DNA of 64,000 bases from Halomarina rubra. Lineage in GTDB: Archaea > Halobacteriota > Halobacteria > Halobacteriales > Haloarculaceae. Below, piece by piece: positions 52,025-61,258 of the stretch. The notes below the pieces were generated by a model. The model was not told the origin of the DNA and did not search any database. It saw only the letters and a list, made by a program, of their open reading frames with translations. Position 1 is the stretch's first letter, and each line of letters begins with the position of its first letter. The stretch lies in NCBI RefSeq assembly GCF_023699475.1, contig NZ_JALXFV010000003.1:131856-195855 (forward strand). Reading direction: 5' to 3'. The position numbers were made by a program, and so were the translations under genes.

Positions 52025-52810
52025 GTGCAACGGTACGACGAGCCCATCACCCACCGAACGGCGACCGAACCGCTCGACCCCGGTGTCGTCACGTTGCCGG
52101 CGACGGACCTCGGGCGGGCGACCGACTGGACGTTCTACGAGACCTACCAGGCGCTTCCCGACCCGGCCGACCAGTCCGACGGGGCGTACGTCGTCGTCGA
52201 CGCAATCAACTTCTCGACGACCGTCGCGTGGCTGCTCGACCGCGGCGTTTCGGCCGTGACGCCGCTTCGCGACGAGGCGGCCGCCGAGAGCTTCGCCGAG
52301 CGAACCCCCGAGGCGCTCGTCGGCGGGGACTACACCCACGACGACCCCGGACGCGGCGACCTGAAGAACTCGCCGAGCGACTGCGCCGAGGCCCACCACG
52401 AGTGGGACGACACCCCCGTCGGCCTCCAGTCCATCAACGGCGCGAACGCCGTCTGTGCGGTCCGCGAGAACGCCGACTGCGTCGTCGCCTCACCCGTCAA
52501 CGCCCGCGCGGTCGCCGACTGGCTCGACGGTCGAGACTCGCCCGTCCACTTCGTCGCGGCGGGCACCCGCGGGAACCAGGCCGTCGAAGACACCTTCGGC
52601 GTCTACCGCGTCCTCCACCACCTGCTGGAGGGCGGGTCGTCGGTCACCGACGCGATGCACCTGCGACTGCTCGACCACGTCTACGCCACCGCCGGCCACC
52701 TGAACAACCCGCCGGACGTCCACCCCGACCAGCGCGTCATCCGGGCGTTCGACACCCTCGACGCCGTCCCGGTTCGCGACGACGATGGCCGACTCGTCGT
52801 CGCCGACTGA
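52025..52810 (+). CDS. comB: ComB-like 2-phosphosulfolactate phosphatase
   Basis: A 261-residue ComB-family protein. Recognisable blocks are YVVVDAINFSTTVAWLLDRG, LVGGDYTHDDPGRGDLKNSP, LQSINGANAVCAV and HFVAAGTRGNQAVED. ComB hydrolyses phosphosulfolactate to sulfolactate, a step of coenzyme M synthesis in methanogens; haloarchaea have homologues without making CoM, so the true substrate may differ. GTG start at 52025 follows a TTTAAG element by about 28 nt and fits a leaderless transcript. Confidence 0.82.
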   Translation: MQRYDEPITHRTATEPLDPGVVTLPATDLGRATDWTFYETYQALPDPADQSDGAYVVVDAINFSTTVAWLLDRGVSAVTPLRDEAAAESFAERTPEALVGGDYTHDDPGRGDLKNSPSDCAEAHHEWDDTPVGLQSINGANAVCAVRENADCVVASPVNARAVADWLDGRDSPVHFVAAGTRGNQAVEDTFGVYRVLHHLLEGGSSVTDAMHLRLLDHVYATAGHLNNPPDVHPDQRVIRAFDTLDAVPVRDDDGRLVVAD

Positions 52811-53124
52811 CCGTCGCTCACGGCCGTTGGCGGCCGATGATCACCCGATACCCGACCGAGGCGTGACAGCTCCTCTCACCCCCGAGTAACGTTGAAGTGT
52901 GTCGCGTCGCTCGACGTGAACGAATGGAGACCTCTTCCTCGTCCTGCTGAGGGGACGACGCGCGGGCGCGTCCCGGACAGCACCGACCGCCGCCGAGCGA
53001 CGCGTGTGGTGACGCCCATCGTCACGCTCCGTCGGCGGGTATCGGATGCCGAGCGGACCGGGCCGTCCGTCACCGACCGTCGCCCCCGCGGGTGTCGGTC
53101 GGCGGCGTTGCGGCCACACGACGC
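52811..53124. other. Spacer, no gene seen
   Basis: This 314-nt stretch between comB and hflX has typical composition and no convincing ORF; frames on both strands are Arg/Pro-rich. A GAGTAACGTTG stretch near 52885 is slightly AT-richer but far from the hflX start. I see no repeat or hairpin of note. Confidence 0.4.
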
Positions 53125-54441
53125 ATGAACTCAGGACACTCACTGCAGGGCGGGACCGCGGTCGTCGCGGCCCGCCGCACCGACGACGAACCGGACACGA
53201 CCGAGATTCGCCGACTGACCGCCGCCGCCGGCTACGAGGTGGTCGCCGAGCGGACCCAGCGCCGCGCACGCGACGCTGGCTACGGCCTCGGCCAGGGGAA
53301 GGCCGAGGCGGTCGCCGAGACTGCCGCCGACCACGACGTCGACGCCGTGGTGTACGACGGCGCGCTCAGCCCCGGGCAGTACGCCAACTGGGCGGCGTTG
53401 CTCCCACCGGACGTCGAGTTGCTCGACCGCTATCGACTCGTTCTCGGCATCTTCGCCGAGGGGGCGGCCGACCGCGCCGCACAGCTGCAGGTCGAACTGG
53501 CGACACTGGAGTACCGACTCCCGCGGCTCCGGCAGGTGACGGAGGAGTCGCTGTTGAACCAGGCGACCGAGAAGGGGTCGGTCGTCCTCGACGTCGAGGA
53601 CCGCATCGACCGCCTCCACAACGAGTTGCAGGCCGTCAGCGACCGTGCCGAGCGCCGCCGCACGGAGCGCCGCGAACAGGGGTTCGACCCGGTCGCCATC
53701 GCGGGGTACACCAACGCCGGGAAGTCGACGCTGTTGCACCGACTGGCCGACGACCTCTCCGTCGAGTCACTCGGGACGGGCCACGCCGACCTCGACGACA
53801 CCGCAGCGGTCGAGGACCGCCTGTTCGAGACCCTGGAGACGACGACCAGACGCGCGACCGTCGGCGGGCGGCGCGTCCTCCTGACCGACACGGTCGGGCT
53901 GGTCGACGCGCTCCCCCACGACCTCGTGGCGTCGTTCAGCGCGACGCTCGACGCCGTCGCGGACGCCGACGTGGGGCTGCTCGTCGTCGACGCGAGCGAC
54001 CCCGTCGAGGCAGTCCGCGAGAAACTCCGGGTGTCGCTGGGCGAACTTGACGACCCGCGTGGGGAGCTACTCGTCGTGCTCAACAAACGCGACCTGCTCG
54101 ACGACGGAGCACTCGACGAGTGCCGCGAGGCCGTCGCCGACCTGGACCGAGTAGACGACGTGCTCGCGGTGAGCGCCGTCGAGGGGACGGGCGTCGACGC
54201 GCTGTGCGACCGCGTGCACGAGGCACTCCCCGGCGAGACGCTCCGCGCGAACCTCCCGAACGGCGGCGACACGGAGGCGTTCCTCGCGTGGGCGCACGAC
54301 CACGGCACCGTCGTCGGCCGCGAGTACGACGGCGAGACGGTCCACTTCACCTTCGAGGCGCGACCCGCGCTGGTCGAACGGGCGCGGGCACGGGTCGACG
54401 ACCTCGGCGGAACCACCGAGACGCCCGACGGCGACGGGTGA
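53125..54441 (+). CDS. hflX: GTPase HflX
   Basis: A 438-residue GTPase. The N-terminal HflX domain (about residues 1-180) has GYGLGQGKAEAVAETAADHD and DGALSPGQYANW, and a coiled-coil stretch precedes the G domain. G1 is IAGYTNAGKSTLLHRLADD (about 193-211), G3 is TDTVGLVDALP, and G4 is NKRD. HflX binds the 50S ribosome and helps rescue or recycle stalled ribosomes. Start ATG 53125; an earlier in-frame ATG at 53092 adds 11 residues that look non-conserved. Confidence 0.92.
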   Translation: MNSGHSLQGGTAVVAARRTDDEPDTTEIRRLTAAAGYEVVAERTQRRARDAGYGLGQGKAEAVAETAADHDVDAVVYDGALSPGQYANWAALLPPDVELLDRYRLVLGIFAEGAADRAAQLQVELATLEYRLPRLRQVTEESLLNQATEKGSVVLDVEDRIDRLHNELQAVSDRAERRRTERREQGFDPVAIAGYTNAGKSTLLHRLADDLSVESLGTGHADLDDTAAVEDRLFETLETTTRRATVGGRRVLLTDTVGLVDALPHDLVASFSATLDAVADADVGLLVVDASDPVEAVREKLRVSLGELDDPRGELLVVLNKRDLLDDGALDECREAVADLDRVDDVLAVSAVEGTGVDALCDRVHEALPGETLRANLPNGGDTEAFLAWAHDHGTVVGREYDGETVHFTFEARPALVERARARVDDLGGTTETPDGDG

Positions 54442-54529
54442 CGACCCGAGGCGGACTCGCTCGACGACGGCGCGCGACGCCGGGGCGAGCGGTAGAAGGC
54501 TTACAAGCCAGTTCGAGAGACTGTCTGGA

Positions 54530-54856
54530 GTGTACCTCCCCCTGGTAGTCGCCGCAGTCGGCCTCGGCGTGCTGAGCGGCGGCCTCGTGTTCGTCCACGC
54601 ATCGCACCGTCGAACCGCGCCCGCACGGTGGGCACTCGCCGTCGGGAGCGTCGTCGCGCTCGCGGTCGTCGCTGCCGACGCGCTGTTCGGTCCCGCGAGA
54701 CGACTCCTCGCGACCGGCGACGTCGTCGCGGTCACCCCGTGGGCGCGGCTGATCACGGTCCTCGGCAGCGGCGTGCTGGTCGCCGTCGCCGCCGTCGTCG
54801 GCTACCCCGTCCTGTCGGCGGGGACGGCCGGTGACGCCGTCACACAGCGCGGCTGA
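54530..54856 (+). CDS. Small three-helix membrane protein
   Basis: A 108-residue protein from GTG 54530 with three hydrophobic segments: YLPLVVAAVGLGVLSGGLVF, WALAVGSVVALAVVAADAL, and LITVLGSGVLVAVAAVVGYP. No family recognised. Transcribed alone or after hflX (88 nt gap). The TACAAG stretch at about 54502 could be its promoter. Conserved membrane protein of unknown role. Confidence 0.65.
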   Translation: MYLPLVVAAVGLGVLSGGLVFVHASHRRTAPARWALAVGSVVALAVVAADALFGPARRLLATGDVVAVTPWARLITVLGSGVLVAVAAVVGYPVLSAGTAGDAVTQRG

Positions 54857-54883
54857 GCGGTCGAGTCGACCCGACGTGGTGTG

Positions 54884-55687
54884 TCAGGACGGCGACCCCG
54901 TCCGCACCGAGGGGCCGGTCGTCGTCGACCCGTACCGGTCGGCCAGCCACTCCTCCCACGTCGCTCCGACGCCCCGGTCCGGACAGGTCGCCGCGCCGTC
55001 GCGGAACCCGCGGGCGACGGCCCCCGGTACCGGCAGTCTGACGACGGGCCGGCGCAGGCCTCTCGTCGTGCGGTAGGTTCTCGCCACCTCGCCGAGCGAC
55101 AGCACCTCGGGGCCACAGACCGGCGACACCCGACCACCGGACTCGGGCGTCGCGTGCTCGACGACGGCGGCCGCCACCGCCTCGACCGCGACGGGTTGGA
55201 CCCGGAAGCGCGTCGGGAGCGGCCACACCGGCAGTCGCGAGACGCCGTCGAGGAGGTCGGCGACGAACTCGTGGAACTGCGTCGCCCGGACGACGGTCGA
55301 GGGGACCGCGCTGGCCTCGACGGCCCGTTCGGCGGCCAGTTTGTGTTCGTAGTACGACAGCGGTATCTCGTCGACGCCGACGATGGAGACGTACAGGAGG
55401 TTCGAGACACCGGCGTCCTCGGCGGCGGCGAGCAGGCGCTTCGTCCCCTCGACGTCGACCGCCTCGCTGTCACCGCGTGGGGCGCTCGCGGTGTGGACGA
55501 CGACGTCGGCGTCCGCGACGGCGGCCTCGACGCCCTCGCCCGTCGCGAGGTCGAGGGCGGTCCACTCGTTCGCGTCGTCGACGGGCGTGCGACTCGCGGC
55601 CCGGACCGTGTGGCCGGCCGCGCGCAGTCGTGGCCGGAGTGCGGTCCCGAGCGTCCCGGTCGCCCCGGTGAGCAGGGTTCTGGTCAT
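54884..55687 (-). CDS. NAD(P)-binding SDR-type protein
   Basis: A 267-residue Rossmann protein: LLTGATGTLGTALRPRL at the N-terminus (NAD(P)-binding), VVHTASAPRGD, then VSIVGVDEIPLSYYEHKLAA (Tyr/Lys-like). It resembles atypical SDR (NmrA/NDUFA9-type) proteins that act on nucleotides, lipids or quinones. Catalysis is uncertain. The start ATG 55687 is directly before the Rossmann fold. It is divergent from the HTH regulator at 55772, with 84 nt between. Confidence 0.85.
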   Translation of the reverse strand: MTRTLLTGATGTLGTALRPRLRAAGHTVRAASRTPVDDANEWTALDLATGEGVEAAVADADVVVHTASAPRGDSEAVDVEGTKRLLAAAEDAGVSNLLYVSIVGVDEIPLSYYEHKLAAERAVEASAVPSTVVRATQFHEFVADLLDGVSRLPVWPLPTRFRVQPVAVEAVAAAVVEHATPESGGRVSPVCGPEVLSLGEVARTYRTTRGLRRPVVRLPVPGAVARGFRDGAATCPDRGVGATWEEWLADRYGSTTTGPSVRTGSPS

Positions 55688-55771
55688 GGGAGGACGTCGG
55701 TCACGCGAGAGCGTAACCTGGCTGCCGCACTGGCCCGGGGGGTTTATGTCGTTCGACCGGAACCCCCGCGC

Positions 55772-56434
55772 ATGAAACACGTCCGGGTCGCCATCACCGC
55801 CCACGGCGAGGAGGGGGCGGTCCACCCGACGTACGACGTGCTCACCAACGCGCCGTTCGTCGAGCGGGCGACCGCGCTCCAGTGGAACGTCACCGGCGAC
55901 ACGCTCGGCATCCTCCACCACGTCGAGGGCGACGTCGACGCGTTCGACGAGGCGATCGGGGCGATCGACCCCGTCGTCGACTACGAACTCGAACCCGCGG
56001 GAGAGGGCGCGTTCTACGCCTACGTCGTCGACAGCCTGACGGCCGCCTCGCGGGGACTGTTCGGCGCGTTCGCGGGCGAGGGCGTCGTCGTCGTCCCGCC
56101 CATCGTCTACCACGCCGACGGCCGCGTCACGTTGTCGGTGTTCGGCCCCGGAGAGCGACTCCGCGAGACCGTCGCGGCCATCGACCCGCCCGTCGAGGTC
56201 GACGTCGAGGAGGTCGGCGGACTGACCCACGTCCCTCCGTCGGGCGAGACGCGTCTCAGCGAGCGCCAGCGCGAGGCGCTCGCGGCGGGGCTGGCGTTGG
56301 GCTACTACGACGTCCCGCGCGAGGCGAGCGTCGAGGACGTCGCCACGGCGCTGTCGTGTGCACCGAGCACCGCCGCCGAACACCTTCGGAAGGCCGAGGC
56401 GACGGCCGTCCGGGCGATTCTCGGGTCGTGGTGA
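55772..56434 (+). CDS. Bacterio-opsin-activator-type HTH regulator
   Basis: A 220-residue regulator. The N-terminal 140 residues form a sensor-like domain (MKHVRVAITAHGEEGAVHPT). The C-terminal HTH_10 (bacterio-opsin activator) motif has TRLSERQREALAAGLALGYY, VPREASVEDVATAL and APSTAAEHLRKAE. This family regulates phototrophy, metabolism or stress genes in haloarchaea. GTTTATG at about 55741-55747 is 25-31 nt before the ATG and may be its TATA box. Its target may be the divergent SDR gene; not testable here. Confidence 0.87.
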   Translation: MKHVRVAITAHGEEGAVHPTYDVLTNAPFVERATALQWNVTGDTLGILHHVEGDVDAFDEAIGAIDPVVDYELEPAGEGAFYAYVVDSLTAASRGLFGAFAGEGVVVVPPIVYHADGRVTLSVFGPGERLRETVAAIDPPVEVDVEEVGGLTHVPPSGETRLSERQREALAAGLALGYYDVPREASVEDVATALSCAPSTAAEHLRKAEATAVRAILGSW

Positions 56435-56526
56435 GTCGATAGCGGTCGGTGTGTGAATCGCGGCCACCCCCGGTCACGGCCGTCGCGCGAGACAGCACAC
56501 GGTCGCTCTCGATTCTCGCTCGGAGC

Positions 56527-57135
56527 TCACGTTCGCGTCGCGAACGTGAACAGCGCCCGACTGCCGAGCGGGTCGTCGACGAACCGCTCCCACTCCACGG
56601 CGAACCCGGCCGCCTCCAACTGCGAGCGGGTCGCGGCGCGTCCGGGCGTCGACCAGAACATCTCGTGGCCGCTGCCGAGCCAGTTGCTCGTCGTCGAGTC
56701 GCCGCTACCCGTCCCGACGGTCAGCAGGAGCAGGCCGCCCGGCCGGAGCACGCGCGCGAACTCCTCGTACACCGTCGGGTGCTCCGCGCGTGGCACGTGG
56801 AAGACGGCGTGGTAGGCGGTGACCGCGTCGACGCTCGCGTCCGCGAGAGGGAGGCTCGTCATGTCGCCCTGGACGAAGCGGGCGTCGGGGACCCGGTCGG
56901 CGGCCAGTTCGAGTTGTCGCTGGGAGAAGTCGAGGCCGACGCTCCCGAGCGGGAGGTTCGCGAGCGTCCGGGCACCGTCGCCACAGCCCACGTCGAGGAC
57001 CAGCGGGGCCGCTCCGAGCGCGTCGAGCAGGTCCGCGAGGAGCGCCGAGTCCTCGCCGTCGGCGCGGCGCTTGGCGGCGTAGTCCTCGGCGACGGCGTCC
57101 CACGCACGACGGACCGCGGCGCGTCTGTCTGCCAT
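56527..57135 (-). CDS. SAM-dependent methyltransferase
   Basis: A 202-residue class I methyltransferase. Motif I LVLDVGCGDGARTLANLP, motif II GLDFSQRQLELAADRV, post-motif FVQGDMTSLPLADASVDAVT (acidic), and RVLRPGGLLLLTVGTG are visible. The methyl acceptor is unknown; sequence resembles UbiE/ArsM-type small-molecule methyltransferases. Start ATG 57135 is chosen as the first with conserved sequence. It is convergent with the HTH regulator. Confidence 0.86.
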   Translation of the reverse strand: MADRRAAVRRAWDAVAEDYAAKRRADGEDSALLADLLDALGAAPLVLDVGCGDGARTLANLPLGSVGLDFSQRQLELAADRVPDARFVQGDMTSLPLADASVDAVTAYHAVFHVPRAEHPTVYEEFARVLRPGGLLLLTVGTGSGDSTTSNWLGSGHEMFWSTPGRAATRSQLEAAGFAVEWERFVDDPLGSRALFTFATRT

Positions 57136-57317
57136 ACCGCCGAGAGGGGCGCGAGGTCGATTTCGGTTGCGGTGGCGGGGCGGTGACCGTACGGTGGCGG
57201 TACGACGACGATACGACGGGCACCAACACGGCCCGAATCGCACGACTGCGGCTCGTCGCCCCCCGACTCGTCGTCCCGAACCCGAGCAGGTAAGTAGTCC
57301 CGAGGGAACATCACGAT

Positions 57318-57770
57318 ATGACTGGAGTCACACTGGGAGAACCCGACACGCTCGCCGACGCCGGCGAACGCGTCCTCGTCGTCGGCGGCGACCGGCCCAT
57401 CCGCATCAGCGCGGGCCACCGCCTCATGCACCACGACGGGAAGTGTTCCCGACCCCACGGCCACAACTACGAGATTCGCGTCGAGGTTCGGGGCACTCTG
57501 ACCGAGGAGGGGTGGGTCGTCGACAAGGGCGACGTGACGGGTATCGTCGACGAGTGGGACCACCGCTTCCTCGTCGAAAGGGGCGACCCGCTGGTCGAGG
57601 CGTTCGAGGCGTCGGGCGACGCCGACGGACTCGTCGTCCTCGACCACCCGCCGACGGCGGAGGTGATGGCCGTCCTCCTCGAACGCCGCCTGGCCGAGCG
57701 CCTGCCCGAGAACGTCACCGACGTCTCGGTGGCCGTCGCCGAGACCGCCGAACTCTGCGCGGAGTACTAG
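57318..57770 (+). CDS. queD: 6-carboxy-tetrahydropterin synthase QueD
   Basis: A 150-residue member of the PTPS/QueD family. The catalytic/zinc motif is HRLMHHDGKCSRPHGHNYEI (His ligands and Cys), then DKGDVTGIVDEWDHRFL. It makes 6-carboxy-5,6,7,8-tetrahydropterin from dihydroneopterin triphosphate. First of queD-queE-queC, whose product preQ0 is used for archaeosine in tRNA. A GGTAAGTAG element lies about 30 nt upstream. TAG stop is directly followed by the queE ATG. Confidence 0.93.
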   Translation: MTGVTLGEPDTLADAGERVLVVGGDRPIRISAGHRLMHHDGKCSRPHGHNYEIRVEVRGTLTEEGWVVDKGDVTGIVDEWDHRFLVERGDPLVEAFEASGDADGLVVLDHPPTAEVMAVLLERRLAERLPENVTDVSVAVAETAELCAEY

Positions 57771-58589
57771 ATGCCCGTCAACGACGACGCGACGACGCTG
57801 ACCGACCCGTCGACGGGGACCGACGCCCCGAGCGACTCGATGCCCGACGACCTCGACGCGAGCGAGGCGCTGCCCATCAACGAACTGTTCTGCTCGCTGC
57901 AGGGCGAGGGGACGCTCGTCGGCACGCCGAGCGTGTTCGTCCGCACCAGCGGCTGTAACCTCCGGTGTTGGTTCTGCGACTCCTACCACACCTCCTGGGA
58001 GCCGACCGGTGCGTGGCTGAGCGTCGACGACGTCGTCGAACGCGTCGCCGAGTTCGACGCCGACCACGTCGTGTTGACGGGCGGGGAACCGCTCGTCCAC
58101 GAGGCGAGCGTCGACCTGCTCGACCGCCTCTCCTCGAAGGGGTACCACACCACCGTCGAGACCAACGGCACCGTCTACCGCGACGCCGCTATCGACCTCG
58201 CGAGCGTCAGCCCGAAACTCGCCTCCAGCACGCCTACCCTCGAGAACGCACCCGAAGGCGTCGACGCCGGCGCGTGGGAACAGCGCCACGAGGCCCGGCG
58301 CATCGACTACGACGCCCTCGTCGGACTCGTCGAGGCCTACGAGACGCAACTGAAGTTCGTCGTCACAGGGCCCGACGATATGCCCGAGATAGAGACGCTC
58401 GTCGAGGAGGTTCGTGACCGCGCGAGCGCCCCGGTGCCGAACGACCGCGTCCTGTTGATGCCCGAGGGCGTCACCCGCGAGCAGGTCGACGAGACCCGAA
58501 ACACCGTGGCGGACCTCGCGCTGGAACACGGCTATCGCTACACGCCACGCCTCCACGTCGACCTCTGGAACGACGCGCCGGGCACCTGA
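57771..58589 (+). CDS. queE: 7-carboxy-7-deazaguanine synthase QueE (radical SAM)
   Basis: A 272-residue radical SAM enzyme. The CxxxCxxC-type cluster motif reads SGCNLRCWFCDSYHTS (about residues 61-76). SAM-binding GGEPLVHEASVDLLDRL (about 104) and other family blocks follow. It converts 6-carboxy-tetrahydropterin to 7-carboxy-7-deazaguanine. ATG 57771 immediately follows the queD stop, giving coupled expression; an ATG at 57840 is an alternative, since the first about 23 residues are acidic and may not be conserved. Confidence 0.92.
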   Translation: MPVNDDATTLTDPSTGTDAPSDSMPDDLDASEALPINELFCSLQGEGTLVGTPSVFVRTSGCNLRCWFCDSYHTSWEPTGAWLSVDDVVERVAEFDADHVVLTGGEPLVHEASVDLLDRLSSKGYHTTVETNGTVYRDAAIDLASVSPKLASSTPTLENAPEGVDAGAWEQRHEARRIDYDALVGLVEAYETQLKFVVTGPDDMPEIETLVEEVRDRASAPVPNDRVLLMPEGVTREQVDETRNTVADLALEHGYRYTPRLHVDLWNDAPGT

Positions 58590-58642
58590 GCCGACGCCGT
58601 CAGCCGACAGCACCGCCGGAGAACACCCCCGACACACCACTC

Positions 58643-59422
58643 ATGACCGACGACCACGACGCGACCGACCGTACCGACACGACCGACCGAGACAGCGCTA
58701 CAGACGGCAGCGAGCGCCCCCGAGCCGTGGTTCTCGTCTCCGGAGGGATGGACTCTGCGACGACCGTCGCGGAGGCCATCGACCGGGGCTACGACCCGCT
58801 GTTCTTGCACACCTCCTACGGCCAGCGTACCGAGACCCGCGAGGCAGAGTGCGCCGAGTTGCTCGCCACGGACTTCGACGCGCTCGACACGCTCCACGTC
58901 GAGACCGACCACCTCGCGCGCATCGGGGCCTCGTCGCTCACCGACGAGGCGATGGCCGTCGAGGACGCCGAGATGAGTGAGGAGAGTGAGGACGACGAGG
59001 AGGAGGAGATTCCGAACACCTACGTCCCGTTCCGCAACGCCAACCTGCTGGCGATGGCCGTCTCCTACGCCGAGGCCCAGGACGCCGAGGCGGTGTTCGT
59101 CGGCGCGCACTCCGAGGACTACGCGGGCTACCCCGACTGCCGCCCCGAGTTCTTCGAGGCGTTCGAGCGGGTCGTCGACGTCGGGACGCGCCCGGAGACG
59201 ACCATCGACGTCGAAGCGCCGTTCGTCGAGTGGTCGAAGACCGACATCGTCGAACGCGGCACCGAGTTGGACGTCCCGTTCGAACACACGTGGTCGTGCT
59301 ACCGCGACGAACAGCCGGCGTGTGGGACGTGTGACTCCTGTGCCTACCGCCTCCAGGCGTTCCAGCGGGCCGGCGAGCGGGACCCTATCGAGTACGCCGA
59401 ACGACCGAACTACCTCGACTGA
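58643..59422 (+). CDS. queC: 7-cyano-7-deazaguanine synthase QueC
   Basis: A 259-residue ATP-dependent enzyme forming preQ0 from 7-carboxy-7-deazaguanine and ammonia. The PP-loop SGGMDSATTVAEA (about residues 33-45) and GAHSEDYAGYPDCRPEFFEAF are visible, and the zinc-binding Cys set is SCYRDEQPACGTCDSC. A strongly acidic, about 20-residue insertion (EEDEEEE-type) sits near residues 107-127. It follows queE by 53 nt. With queDE it supplies archaeosine at tRNA position 15. Confidence 0.92.
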   Translation: MTDDHDATDRTDTTDRDSATDGSERPRAVVLVSGGMDSATTVAEAIDRGYDPLFLHTSYGQRTETREAECAELLATDFDALDTLHVETDHLARIGASSLTDEAMAVEDAEMSEESEDDEEEEIPNTYVPFRNANLLAMAVSYAEAQDAEAVFVGAHSEDYAGYPDCRPEFFEAFERVVDVGTRPETTIDVEAPFVEWSKTDIVERGTELDVPFEHTWSCYRDEQPACGTCDSCAYRLQAFQRAGERDPIEYAERPNYLD

Positions 59423-59470
59423 GCGGACGTGCGACGACGCCGCGAGACGACCTGACACCGAACCGAAGTC

Positions 59471-59487
59471 CGTGGCGTTAAGCCACG
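59471..59487. promoter_or_regulatory. CGTGGC-GTTAA-GCCACG palindrome over TATA-like element
   Basis: The 6-bp arms CGTGGC and GCCACG flank GTTAA. The central GTTAAG is 25-30 nt before the MutS-family ATG (59507), so it may be the TATA element placed inside an operator. It could also be a hairpin ending the queC transcript. Assigned from symmetry and spacing only. Confidence 0.4.
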
Positions 59488-59506
59488 CCGCGCGCCACCC
59501 CCTGTC

Positions 59507-61255
59507 ATGCGACTGGAGGACTACTGGGGCGTCGGACCGAAGACCGCCGCACTGTTGCGCGAGGAGTTGGGCGAGGAGGCGGCCATCGAGGCCATCGAAG
59601 CCGCGGACGGTCGGACGCTCGTCGCCGCGGGCCTGCCCAGCGGGCGGGCCACGCGCATCCTCCGCCGGGTCCAGGGCGGCGACGGGATGGACCTGCTCGC
59701 CACGCGAGACGCACGCTCGGTCTACCGGAACCTCGTCTCGCAGGCCGAGTCGTTCGCCGTGACGGGCTACGCCGCCGACCGAGTTCGTGTCCTGACGCCG
59801 CTGCGCGACCGCGAGGCAATCGAAGAGCGCCTGGCAGACGTCACCGCCGCGGTCGACTCCTGGCGGGCGCTGGACGACGACACCCGAGAGGCCGTCGTCG
59901 CGGCGTTCGAGGCCCACGACGACCGGGCCGGGACGGCGGCCGCGGTGGAGACCGCGCTCGCCCTGCGAGACACCGGGGTCTCGGAGGGCGTCTTCGCGCC
60001 GCTGGCTGACCTCGACGCGGAGACGCTCCGGGAGTCGGCGGTCGCCCTCCGTGCACTGGAAGCGGAGGGGGTCGGCGAGGGCGCGGACGAGGAGTTGGAC
60101 CGACTTCGAGCGGCCCTCGGCGAGGTCGAGGACATGACCGCCGACGCGGGCAGCGTCGCCGAGTCGGTGCAGTCCGCCGCGCGCGACGCCAGCGACTTCC
60201 GCGACGCGATGCTGCGCGAGATCACCTCGGAGTCGCGGGTCGAGCGCGAGACGGTCCGCGACGCGATGCCCGACGACGCCATCGACACCACCGCGTTCGC
60301 GACCGAGACGCTCCGGACGCTGTCGACGGACCTCCGCGAGCGCGTCCACGACCGCGAGCAGGCCGTCCGCGAGTCACTGGAGGGGGACGTCGAAGCTGGT
60401 CGCGACGCCGTCGACGCGGCCGTCGAGACGGTAGACGACGTGGCGCTGCAGGTGTCGCTGGCGCGCTTCGCCGTCGCGTTCGACCTCCGTGCACCCACCT
60501 TGGTCGAGGGCGACGCGCTGGCGATGCGCGGCGCACGCAACCTCGACCTGCTGGCGGCGGACGTCTCGGTCCAGTCGGTCGACTACGCCGTCGGCGACCA
60601 CTCGCTGGGCGGGGAGGCTCCCTCGGGCGACCGCGTGGCGGTGCTGACGGGCGCGAACTCCGGGGGGAAGACGACGCTTCTGGAGACGCTCTGTCAGGTC
60701 GCGCTGCTCGCGCACATGGGGCTGCCCGTGCCCGCCGAGGAGTGCGAAGTGGGGCTGGTGGACTCGCTCGTGTTCCACCGCCGGCACGCCTCGTTCAACG
60801 CAGGCGTCCTCGAATCGACGCTGCGTTCGGTCGTCCCGCCGCTGACCACGGAGGGCCGGACGCTGATGCTCGTCGACGAGTTCGAGGCCATCACCGAACC
60901 GGGCTCTGCGGCGGACCTGCTCCACGGCCTCGTGACGCTCACCGTCGAACGCGACGCGCTGGGGGCGTACGTCACCCACCTCGCCGAGGACCTCGAACCG
61001 CTCCCCGAGGTCGCTCGCGTGGACGGCATCTTCGCGGAGGGATTGACCCCCGACCTCGAACTGGAGGTCGACTACCAGCCACGGTTCGGCACCGTGGGGC
61101 GCTCGACGCCGGAGTTCATCGTCTCGCGTCTCGTCGCCGAGGCGAGCGACACGAACGAGCGGATGGGCTTCGAGACGCTCGCAGCGTCGGTCGGTCAGGA
61201 GGTCGTCCAGCGGACGCTCGCGGACGTGCGGTGGTCGGCCGAGGAGGGCGACTGA
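59507..61255 (+). CDS. MutS-family DNA-repair ATPase with N-terminal HhH
   Basis: A 582-residue protein. An N-terminal helix-hairpin-helix region (LEDYWGVGPKTAALLREELG, residues 3-22) is followed by a long helical lever/clamp region. The C-terminal MutS ATPase follows: Walker A LTGANSGGKTTLLETL (about residue 382), FHRRHASFNAGVLESTLRSV, Walker B LMLVDEFEAIT and a conserved His in VTHLAEDLEP. It lacks the mismatch-recognition domain, so it belongs with MutS5-like archaeal forms rather than true MutS. Its role may be in recombination or repair. It converges with the MBL nuclease (3 nt between stops). Confidence 0.88.
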   Translation: MRLEDYWGVGPKTAALLREELGEEAAIEAIEAADGRTLVAAGLPSGRATRILRRVQGGDGMDLLATRDARSVYRNLVSQAESFAVTGYAADRVRVLTPLRDREAIEERLADVTAAVDSWRALDDDTREAVVAAFEAHDDRAGTAAAVETALALRDTGVSEGVFAPLADLDAETLRESAVALRALEAEGVGEGADEELDRLRAALGEVEDMTADAGSVAESVQSAARDASDFRDAMLREITSESRVERETVRDAMPDDAIDTTAFATETLRTLSTDLRERVHDREQAVRESLEGDVEAGRDAVDAAVETVDDVALQVSLARFAVAFDLRAPTLVEGDALAMRGARNLDLLAADVSVQSVDYAVGDHSLGGEAPSGDRVAVLTGANSGGKTTLLETLCQVALLAHMGLPVPAEECEVGLVDSLVFHRRHASFNAGVLESTLRSVVPPLTTEGRTLMLVDEFEAITEPGSAADLLHGLVTLTVERDALGAYVTHLAEDLEPLPEVARVDGIFAEGLTPDLELEVDYQPRFGTVGRSTPEFIVSRLVAEASDTNERMGFETLAASVGQEVVQRTLADVRWSAEEGD

Positions 61256-61258
61256 TAC

